From contig JAITUD010000520.1 of NCBI GenBank assembly GCA_031286555.1, forward strand, positions 1 to 7,508: a DNA stretch of 7,508 nucleotides, in the 5' to 3' direction. The notes below the pieces were generated by a model, which did no database searches, was not told the origin of the DNA, and saw only the letters and a list, made by a program, of their open reading frames with translations. This stretch comes from Microbacterium sp. (lineage in GTDB: Bacteria > Actinomycetota > Actinomycetes > Actinomycetales > Microbacteriaceae). Position numbers and translations under genes: made by a program. Below are positions 1-5,179 of the stretch, piece after piece. How positions within the stretch are numbered: the stretch's first letter is position 1; each line of letters starts with the position of its first letter.

Positions 1-62
1 GCGCGAGAACGGACCGGGGCGCCTCAGGAATGCCGACGGCGGATGCCGGGTTGCACCCTTCG

Positions 63-1106
63 ATGAGTACTGTCGCGCTTTCCGTCCTCGACCTCGTTCC
101 GGTGCGCACCGGGCAGACCAGCGCCGAGGCGGTGGGAACCTCGCTCGCGCTCGCGCAGCGCGCCGACGAACTCGGCTATCGCCGATACTGGTTCGCCGAG
201 CACCACAACATGCCGGCCGTGGCATCCACCACTCCCCCGGTGCTGATCGCCGCGGCGGCATCCCGCACGAAGCGGATTCGAGTCGGCTCCGGCGGTGTGA
301 TGCTGCCCAACCACGCGCCGCTCATCGTCGCCGAGCAGTTCGCCGCGCTGGAGGCCATCGCGCCCGGCCGCATCGACCTCGGCATCGGCCGCGCGCCAGG
401 CAGCGATCCCGTGATCACGCAGCTGCTCCGCCAGTCCGGCACGGCCGGCGACGTGGAACGATTCCCCTCGCACGTGCAGGACATCGCCCTCATGCTGCAG
501 CGCGACGGCGCGACCGTCCGCTTCACGAGCGGCGGCGAGTATGCGGTGCGGGCGACGCCCGCGGCATCCGGTGCGGCGCAGGTGTGGCTGCTCGGGTCGA
601 GCGACTACTCGGCGCAGCTCGCGGCATCCCTCGGCCTGCCGTACGTCTTCGCGAATCACTTCTCGGGGCACGGCCTGCAGCGCGCGCTCGACCTGTACCG
701 CAGCGGGTTCAAGGCGTCGGAATGGCTGGACGCGCCGCAGACCTTCCTCACCGCGAACGTCGTCGCCGCGCCCACCGCGGATGAGGCCGAGGCCCGCGCA
801 CTGCCGCAGCTGCGCGCGATGGCGCGCATCCGCTCCGGCCGCCCGCTGACGCCGCTCGAGACGGTCGAAGAGGCGCAGCAGGGCGTGCAGAATGCCGACG
901 AGGTCGGCGCTCGGGAACAGCTGGATGCCGTCGGTGCCGGATGGTTCATCGGCTCGGGCGCCGACGTGCGCGCGTCGCTGGACGCGTTCGCCGCTGAGCA
1001 CGGCGTGGACGAGATCATGGTCTCCCCCGTCGCCGGTTCGTTCGCCGACGAGCCCGCGGATGCCACGCCAGGCCGCGTGCAGACGCTGGAACTTCTCGCG
1101 GGCTGA
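63..1106 (+). CDS. Luciferase-like flavin-dependent oxidoreductase (LLM class, MsnO8/YhbW-like group)
   Basis: Product of 347 residues, a normal length for single-domain bacterial luciferase-like monooxygenases (TIM-barrel, FMN/F420-type). The N-terminus runs straight into the family's first strand (LSVLDLVPVRTGQ, residues 6-18). The family-typical RYWFAEHHNMP follows at 41-51, then GSGGVMLPNHAPL at 75-87 and AEQFAALEAIAPGRIDLGIG at 90-109. These are the hallmarks of the 'luciferase family oxidoreductase group 1' (MsnO8, E. coli YhbW). The physiological substrate cannot be read from the sequence, and the protein is expected to be cytoplasmic. An in-frame ATG at 30 would add 11 residues (MPTADAGLHPS). 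I prefer 63 because homologues usually begin close to the LSVLDLVPV strand. Neither start has a well-spaced Shine-Dalgarno: AGGA at 26-29 abuts the ATG at 30. No terminator is obvious before the repeats that begin at 1126. Family assignment is firm, the start is less so. Confidence 0.93.
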   Translation: MSTVALSVLDLVPVRTGQTSAEAVGTSLALAQRADELGYRRYWFAEHHNMPAVASTTPPVLIAAAASRTKRIRVGSGGVMLPNHAPLIVAEQFAALEAIAPGRIDLGIGRAPGSDPVITQLLRQSGTAGDVERFPSHVQDIALMLQRDGATVRFTSGGEYAVRATPAASGAAQVWLLGSSDYSAQLAASLGLPYVFANHFSGHGLQRALDLYRSGFKASEWLDAPQTFLTANVVAAPTADEAEARALPQLRAMARIRSGRPLTPLETVEEAQQGVQNADEVGAREQLDAVGAGWFIGSGADVRASLDAFAAEHGVDEIMVSPVAGSFADEPADATPGRVQTLELLAG

Positions 1107-1125
1107 GGCGCGGCGCGCGAGGTCG

Positions 1126-1150
1126 CATGGGAGCCGAGGTCGGGCTCGCC
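1126..1150 (+). repeat. Island repeat copy R1 (forward, single)
   Basis: First copy of a short repeat whose forward core is (C/G)(A/G)TGGGAGCC. It begins 20 bases after the stop codon of the oxidoreductase gene. R1 reads CATGGGAGCC and continues GAGGTCGGGCTCGCC, so the core's GAGCC is followed by an internal GGGCTC that can fold back on it. It has no immediate inverted partner. The ATG inside this copy opens the reading frame that runs into the nuclease-domain gene, but it is probably not a real start. Confidence 0.75.
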
Positions 1151-1156
1151 ATCCTC

Positions 1157-1211
1157 GGTGGGAGCCAAAGTTCGCCCCAAGGCCCCCTTGAGCGCAGTTC
1201 CGCTCCCACGG
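1157..1211. repeat. Island repeat pair R2-R3 (inverted, hairpin-forming)
   Basis: A forward copy (R2, GGTGGGAGCCAAAGTTCGCC, from 1157) is followed by a reverse copy (R3, GCAGTTCCGCTCCCACGG, ending 1211). The outer arms GTGGGAGC (1158-1165) and GCTCCCAC (1202-1209) are perfectly complementary. The inner arms CAAGG (1178-1182) and CCTTG (1186-1190) close a 3-nt loop, CCC. The arms between are imperfect but alignable, so the unit can form one long interrupted hairpin in DNA or RNA. There is no T-tract, so it is not a classical intrinsic terminator. R3 has TGGGAGCG in place of the TGGGAGCC core. Confidence 0.75.
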
Positions 1212-1227
1212 CTGCTCGGCGCGACTC

Positions 1228-1258
1228 CCGTGGGAGCCGGAATCGGGCTGGGGCGGGC
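1228..1258 (+). repeat. Island repeat copy R4 (forward)
   Basis: Forward copy reading CCGTGGGAGCCGGAATCGGG and then a GC-rich tail. Its first ten bases (1228-1237) are the exact reverse complement of 1202-1211 in R3. R3 can therefore pair either backwards with R2 or forwards with R4, which gives two mutually exclusive hairpins. The copy lies about 95 bases before the likely start of the nuclease-domain gene. Confidence 0.72.
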
Positions 1259-1342
1259 ACGAGTCGTCCTGCACAGGCCGGCTGCTCCGGATGTTGTCCA
1301 CGAGAAGGGGCATCCACGCCGATCAGCGGTGGGCGCAGCGCG

Positions 1343-1348
1343 CACGAT
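1343..1348 (+). promoter_or_regulatory. Possible -10 element for a leaderless nuclease-domain transcript
   Basis: CACGAT lies exactly 6 nt before the ATG at 1355. It has the A at position 2 and T at position 6 expected of an actinobacterial -10 box, and 3 of 6 bases match TATAAT. I see no convincing -35 at 16-18 nt. The spacing matches the hexamers before pheA, pgm and the M28 gene. Weak on its own. Confidence 0.35.
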
Positions 1349-1354
1349 GGGGCG

Positions 1355-2281
1355 ATGCGCCATCGGATTCCTCTTCCTGATCACCTCGGGTCGCGCTTCA
1401 CAGTCGCCGAGGCAGCGGCCGCCGGCATCGGTCAGTGGCGCAGCAGCACCCCCGACCTCGACCGTCCGTTCCGCGGCGTGCGGACGAAGGAGGCGCCGAA
1501 CACCTTCCGCACTCTGCTTCTCAGTTATGCGCCGCGGATGCTGCCGAAGCATCGGTGCATCGGCTGGACGGCCATACGCCTGTGGGGCCTCCCGGCCTCG
1601 AGACGCTGGACCGTCGACGAGAAGCTGGCGATAGCGGTGCCACGGAACGCCGCTCCTCCCCGAGGGCCGCGGGTGAAGGGGCGGCGCCTGGACGTCGAAC
1701 GAGCTCAGACGTGGCGCGTCCGCGGCATCCGCTGCGTCGATCCGATCGCCGCCCTCTTCAGCGTGGCCGCCGAGCTCACGGTTGACGAGGCCGTCATCAT
1801 CGTCGACGCGCTGCTCACCCGAGCGGACAACTATCCGGCTCTCCATCCGTGGCGGCCTGTCGCGACAGTCACGCAGATCGAGCAGCGGCTGACCGAGTGG
1901 CGCAGCTTTCCGGGGTCGAGGACCGTGCGCGCCGCCCTCCCCCTTGCACGCGAGGGGGTCGAGTCGCCGAAGGAGACCGAGACACGACTGATGATCGTCG
2001 AAGCAGGCCTGCCCGAGCCCGTCGTGCAGCATGAGGTTCGAGAAGATCGGCGCTTCATCGCGCGCATCGATCTCGCATACCCAGGGCTGCAGATCGCGAT
2101 CGAGTACGAGGGTGACGGGCATCGCACCGATCAGGATCAGTGGCGCCGCGACATCCAGCGCACCCGCGACCTGGAGGACCGGGGCTGGATCGTCATCCGC
2201 CTGACGCAGCACGATCTGAGGGAGGGGAAGTCCTCGTTTCTGGCCCGCCTCAGGAACGCGATCGCATCGCGCACCGCGTGA
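1355..2281 (+). CDS. DUF559 / Vsr-like endonuclease-domain protein with AbiEi-like N-terminal region
   Basis: Product of 308 residues from the ATG at 1355. The frame is open back to an ATG at 1127, but those 76 extra codons are made of the R1-R4 repeats and are low-complexity. Residues 1-150 resemble the winged-helix/core pattern of AbiEi-type proteins common in actinobacteria: FTVAEAAAAGI at 15-25, WTAIRLWGLP at 71-80, RGIRCVDPIAALFSVAAEL at 123-141. Residues about 205-300 form a DUF559-type domain related to very-short-patch-repair (Vsr) nucleases, with ETE at 207-209, RIDLAYP at 237-243, IAIEYEGDGH at 247-256 and WRRDIQR at 263-269, then a GWIVIRLTQHDL strand-helix. D239, E250 and H256 are the likely metal or catalytic residues, all present, so the nuclease centre looks intact. 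No AbiEii-type toxin partner is adjacent. Codon use is looser than in the neighbours: two ATA codons (I74, I93), AGA at R83, AGG at R189 and R300. This suggests transfer or low expression. It is flanked on both sides by the island repeats. The function of this family is not established. Confidence 0.85.
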   Translation: MRHRIPLPDHLGSRFTVAEAAAAGIGQWRSSTPDLDRPFRGVRTKEAPNTFRTLLLSYAPRMLPKHRCIGWTAIRLWGLPASRRWTVDEKLAIAVPRNAAPPRGPRVKGRRLDVERAQTWRVRGIRCVDPIAALFSVAAELTVDEAVIIVDALLTRADNYPALHPWRPVATVTQIEQRLTEWRSFPGSRTVRAALPLAREGVESPKETETRLMIVEAGLPEPVVQHEVREDRRFIARIDLAYPGLQIAIEYEGDGHRTDQDQWRRDIQRTRDLEDRGWIVIRLTQHDLREGKSSFLARLRNAIASRTA

Positions 2282-2292
2282 TGCACGTCCCC

Positions 2293-2346
2293 GGTGGGAG
2301 CTCTCCTGTGCCGCGCATGGCCAGGAAGCACGCTTCGGCTCCCATG
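2293..2346. repeat. Island repeat pair R5-R6 (inverted)
   Basis: Forward copy R5 (GGTGGGAGCTCTCC, from 2293, 12 bases after the nuclease-domain stop codon) faces reverse copy R6 (CTTCGGCTCCCATG, 2333-2346). TGGGAGC (2295-2301) pairs with GCTCCCA (2338-2344). Inside, GTGC (2308-2311) pairs with GCAC (2328-2331). R5 is the most diverged copy, with core TGGGAGCT. Confidence 0.7.
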
Positions 2347-2351
2347 AGCGG

Positions 2352-2409
2352 GCCATGGGAGCCTAAGGTGGGCAAGCGGCGCCCTGGGCCAAGGTTCGGC
2401 TCCCATGGC
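2352..2409. repeat. Island repeat pair R7-R8 (inverted, strongest hairpin)
   Basis: Forward copy R7 starts GCCATGGGAGCC (2352-2363). Reverse copy R8 ends GGCTCCCATGGC (2398-2409). The arms are a perfect 12-bp inverted repeat separated by 34 bases, which themselves contain GGGC (2370-2373) opposite GCCC (2381-2384). R7 also pairs with the preceding R6: 2333-2346 against 2354-2367 is a 14-bp inverted repeat with one mismatch and a 7-nt loop. The block lies between the convergent nuclease-domain gene and pheA, so it could also limit read-through in both directions. It has no T-tract. Confidence 0.75.
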
Positions 2410-2435
2410 GGCCGCGGCGCGGCCACCGCGGCGCG

Positions 2436-3377
2436 TCAGGCCTCGGGCTCGCCGCCGATCAGGCCGCGCAGCCAGTCGCGCGCCTCGACGAAGACCTCGT
2501 CCGCGTAGCGCTCCGGATACTGCACGATCTTGCGGTCGGCGCGCGGGTACGAGCCGAGGAACACCACGCGCGGGCTGAACCGGCGGATGCCGAGCAGGGC
2601 GTCCGCCATCCGCTCGTCGTAGACATGGCCGTCGGCGTCGAGCACGAAGCGGTACCGCCCCAGCTCGTCGCCGATGGGACGGGACTGCAGCAGCGACAGG
2701 TTGATCCCCCGGGTGGAGAACTGCTCGAGCAGCTCGAGCAGCGCACCGGCGTGGTCCTCGGGCAGCTCGACGATGAGAGACGTCTTGTCAGCCCCGGTCG
2801 GCGGCGCCGGGGTGGTCGTGCGCGTGACCAGCACGAACCGAGTCTGCGCGTTCGCGTTGTCGCCGATGTCCTCGGCCAGCACCTCGAGCTCATGATGCTG
2901 CACGATGCCGGGGGCCGCGATCGCGGCCTGCGCCGGCAGGCTGCCGTCGAGCATGCCGATGGCGGATGCCACGTTGCTGGCCGCCGGCACATGCGAGTGC
3001 TTCGGCAGGTGCTCTCCCAGCCAGGCGTGGCACTGCGCATAGGCGACCGGGTGCGCGGCGATCACAGAGACCTCGTCGAGTGTCGTTCCCGGCGCCGCGA
3101 CCAGCACGAAGTTCACGTTCACCAGGTACTCGCCGACGATCCGCAGTCCTGGCTTCGTGGCAAGGGCGTCAAGGGTCGTGGAGACGCCGCCCTCGATCGA
3201 GTTCTCGATCGCGATCATCGCGGCGTGCGACGACCCGGACAGCACGTCTCCGAGAGCCTCGCCGACATTGTGCACCGGCTTCCAGTGGTGGCCTCGAGCC
3301 TCGGGCACCTGATCGAGAGCCGCCTCGGTGAAGGTTCCAGCAGGGCCCAGGTAGCTGTAGGTGCGGCGATCGGTCAC
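2436..3377 (-). CDS. pheA: Prephenate dehydratase with ACT domain
   Basis: Product of 313 residues that converts prephenate to phenylpyruvate in phenylalanine biosynthesis. It is a monofunctional enzyme with no chorismate mutase domain, as usual in actinobacteria. The catalytic domain covers about residues 5-185. It starts with YLGPAGTFTEAA (9-20), carries IAIENSIEGGV (56-66) and ends with NANAQTRFVLV (174-184), where T179 of the TRF motif is the conserved catalytic threonine. A regulatory ACT domain follows at about 198-280, with GALLELLEQF at 211-220 and QSRPIGDELGRY at 231-242. The first motif corresponds to the GALV motif, the second to the phenylalanine-binding ESRP motif with Glu replaced by Gln. 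The start is GTG (3375-3377), directly at the conserved N-terminus, and a TAGGCT hexamer ends 6 nt before it, consistent with a leaderless mRNA. The gene is divergent from pgm and convergent with the nuclease-domain gene. Confidence 0.96.
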   Translation of the reverse strand: MTDRRTYSYLGPAGTFTEAALDQVPEARGHHWKPVHNVGEALGDVLSGSSHAAMIAIENSIEGGVSTTLDALATKPGLRIVGEYLVNVNFVLVAAPGTTLDEVSVIAAHPVAYAQCHAWLGEHLPKHSHVPAASNVASAIGMLDGSLPAQAAIAAPGIVQHHELEVLAEDIGDNANAQTRFVLVTRTTTPAPPTGADKTSLIVELPEDHAGALLELLEQFSTRGINLSLLQSRPIGDELGRYRFVLDADGHVYDERMADALLGIRRFSPRVVFLGSYPRADRKIVQYPERYADEVFVEARDWLRGLIGGEPEA

Positions 3378-3383
3378 CCGGCA

Positions 3384-3411
3384 AGCCTAGCCCCGGGCGC
3401 GTCGCGCTGAA
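3384..3411 (-). promoter_or_regulatory. Likely pheA promoter (leaderless type)
   Basis: On the minus strand TAGGCT (3384-3389) fits the actinobacterial TAnnnT -10 pattern. It ends 6 nt before the GTG start, which would put transcription initiation at or next to the start codon. TTCAGC (3406-3411), 16 nt upstream, is a weak -35 candidate (3 of 6 matches to TTGACA). No Shine-Dalgarno precedes the GTG. Confidence 0.5.
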
Positions 3412-3450
3412 CGGTTCGTCACCGAAGGTGCGCATCTCCGCGGTGCGGGG

Positions 3451-3456
3451 CAGACT
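3451..3456 (+). promoter_or_regulatory. Possible -10 element for leaderless pgm
   Basis: CAGACT ends 6 nt before the pgm ATG (3463). It has A at position 2, A at position 4 and T at position 6 of the TATAAT consensus. I see no clear -35 at 16-18 nt and no Shine-Dalgarno in the 30 bases before the ATG. With the pheA promoter it makes the 85-bp gap 3378-3462 a divergent promoter region. Confidence 0.42.
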
Positions 3457-3462
3457 AAGCAC

Positions 3463-5106
3463 ATGAGCAGCCGTGCCGGCCTCCCCGCGGAGGAAAGCGA
3501 CCTGATCGATGTCGACGAGCTCATCGCCGCCTATTACGATCGTCATCCCGACCCGAATGTGTCGGCCGAGCGAGTGGTATTCGGCACCAGCGGGCATCGC
3601 GGCTCCGCCTTCACCTCGAGCTTCAACGAGGACCACATCCTCGCCACGACCCAGGCGATCGTCGACTATCGGGGCGCTCAGGGCATCACCGGGCCGCTGT
3701 TCCTCGGCCGTGACACGCACGCTCTGTCGCTGCCCGCCGAGCGCACCGCGATCGAGGTGCTGATCGGCAACGGCGTCGACGTGCGCATCGACTCCCGCGA
3801 GTCGTGGGTGCCGACGCCGGCCCTCAGCCACGCCATCCTCACCTACAACCGCGACCGCGCGGCAGTCGATCCCGGCCGCGCCGACGGCATCGTCGTCACC
3901 CCCTCGCACAACCCGCCGCGAGACGGCGGTTTCAAGTACAACCCGCCGAACGGCGGGCCGGCGGACACGGATGCCACGGGCTGGATCGCCGACCGCGCCA
4001 ACGAGCTCATCGCCGCCGGCCTCGACGGTGTGAAGCGCGTCAAGCACGCGGACATCGACGAGTCCACCATCGGCACCTACGACTTCCGCGACGCCTACGT
4101 GCGCGATCTGCCCTCGATCATCGACGTCGAGGCGATCAGGCGAGCGGGCGTCCGCATCGGCGCAGACCCGCTCGGTGGAGCATCCGTCGAGTACTGGGCG
4201 CTGATCCGCGAGATGCACGGCCTGGACCTCACCGTCGTCAACCCCGAGGTCGACCCGACCTGGCGCTTCATGACGCTGGACTGGGACGAGAAGATCCGCA
4301 TGGATCCGTCGTCGCCGAGTGCGATGGCGTCGCTGGTCGCCAAGAAGGGCGACTACGACGTGCTCACCGGCAACGACGCCGACGCCGACCGGCACGGCAT
4401 CGTCACCCCGGATGCCGGACTGATGAACCCGAACCATTACCTGGCCGTCGCGATCGACTACCTGTTCTCGCACCGCGAGCAGTGGCCGCGGGATGCCGCC
4501 ATCGGCAAGACCCTGGTGTCGTCGATGATCATCGACCGCGTCGCCGAGTCGCTCGGCCGGCGGCTGCTCGAGGTCCCGGTGGGCTTCAAGTGGTTCGTGC
4601 CGGGCCTGCTCGACGGCACCGTCGCGTTCGGCGGTGAGGAGTCGGCCGGAGCGTCGTTCCTGCGCAAGGACGGCACGGTGTGGTCGACCGACAAGGACGG
4701 CATCCTGCTGTGCCTGCTCGCCGCCGAGATCATCGCGGTGACGGGCAAGAGCCCCTCGGAGCGCTACGCCGAGCTGGAGGCCGCGTTCGGCGCATCCGCC
4801 TACCAGCGCGTGGACGCCCCGGCGACGCCGGAGCAGAAGGCGGCGCTGGCGAAGCTGGCCCCGGAAGCGGTCTCGGCGAGCAGCCTCGCAGGCGAGCCGA
4901 TCACCGCGAAACTGTCGCACGCACCGGGCAACGGCGCGGCGATCGGCGGGCTGAAGGTGCAGACCGAGCATGCCTGGTTCGCCGCGCGCCCGTCGGGCAC
5001 CGAGGACGTCTACAAGCTGTATGCCGAGAGCCTGCGCGGTCCCGAGCACCTGGCGCAGGTCCAGGCGGAGGCGCGGGCAGTTGTGAGCGCCGCGCTCGGA
5101 GACTGA
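3463..5106 (+). CDS. pgm: Phosphoglucomutase (alpha-D-glucose phosphate-specific)
   Basis: Product of 547 residues, essentially the length of E. coli Pgm. It interconverts glucose 1-phosphate and glucose 6-phosphate in the cytoplasm, linking glycogen, trehalose and nucleotide-sugar synthesis to glycolysis. All alpha-D-phosphohexomutase signatures are present in order: VVFGTSGHRGSAF at 38-50; the active-site loop VTPSHNPPRDGGFKYNPP at 145-162 with phosphorylated Ser148; the Mg-binding loop GNDADADRHG at 303-312 with D305, D307 and D309; the sugar-specificity loop GGEESAG at 390-396; and the C-terminal phosphate-binding RPSGTEDVYKLY at 509-520. The SHNPP-DGG-KYNPPNGGPAD form of the active-site loop points to phosphoglucomutase and not phosphomannomutase or GlmM. 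The enzyme looks intact and active. It is transcribed away from pheA, and the next gene starts 73 bases after its stop. Confidence 0.97.
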   Translation: MSSRAGLPAEESDLIDVDELIAAYYDRHPDPNVSAERVVFGTSGHRGSAFTSSFNEDHILATTQAIVDYRGAQGITGPLFLGRDTHALSLPAERTAIEVLIGNGVDVRIDSRESWVPTPALSHAILTYNRDRAAVDPGRADGIVVTPSHNPPRDGGFKYNPPNGGPADTDATGWIADRANELIAAGLDGVKRVKHADIDESTIGTYDFRDAYVRDLPSIIDVEAIRRAGVRIGADPLGGASVEYWALIREMHGLDLTVVNPEVDPTWRFMTLDWDEKIRMDPSSPSAMASLVAKKGDYDVLTGNDADADRHGIVTPDAGLMNPNHYLAVAIDYLFSHREQWPRDAAIGKTLVSSMIIDRVAESLGRRLLEVPVGFKWFVPGLLDGTVAFGGEESAGASFLRKDGTVWSTDKDGILLCLLAAEIIAVTGKSPSERYAELEAAFGASAYQRVDAPATPEQKAALAKLAPEAVSASSLAGEPITAKLSHAPGNGAAIGGLKVQTEHAWFAARPSGTEDVYKLYAESLRGPEHLAQVQAEARAVVSAALGD

Positions 5107-5144
5107 CCCCGCGCAACCGAGTACCGCCCGCAGCGCGACTGAGT

Positions 5145-5173
5145 TTCAGAATGCCGCGTCGCCACTGCAAGAT
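5145..5173 (+). promoter_or_regulatory. Likely promoter for the M28 peptidase gene
   Basis: TTCAGA (5145-5150; 4 of 6 matches to TTGACA) is separated by 17 nt from CAAGAT (5168-5173; A2, A5 and T6 match the -10 consensus). The latter ends 6 nt before the ATG at 5180. GGAGG (5174-5178) follows but ends only 1 nt before the ATG, too close for normal Shine-Dalgarno use. The sequence therefore favours a leaderless start. Confidence 0.5.
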
Positions 5174-5179
5174 GGAGGC

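Noticed and set aside
1294..1302. TTGTCCACG as a DnaA box
   Set aside because: It matches the actinobacterial box TTGTCCACA at 8 of 9 positions, but it is single, with no cluster and no replication genes nearby.
1127..1354. N-terminal extension of the nuclease-domain gene from the ATG at 1127
   Set aside because: The 76 codons consist of repeat copies R1-R4 and spacer, read as low-complexity sequence, and include no family feature. The ATG is part of the repeat core CATGGGAGCC. The protein family begins near the ATG at 1355.
656..2356. 566-codon minus-strand open frame across the oxidoreductase and nuclease-domain genes
   Set aside because: It spans two well-supported plus-strand genes and the repeat clusters, and its translation is Arg/Ala/Pro-rich with no recognisable motif. 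It is a GC-bias shadow.
1126..2409. CRISPR array or insertion sequence
   Set aside because: The repeats are irregularly spaced, occur in both orientations and have diverged tails, with no uniform spacers or cas genes. No transposase, terminal inverted repeats bounding the island, or target-site duplication could be identified.
3409..3417. GAACGGTTC palindrome in the pheA-pgm gap as an operator
   Set aside because: The arms are only 4 bp around one base and it overlaps a weak -35. There is no regulator gene nearby and no second copy.
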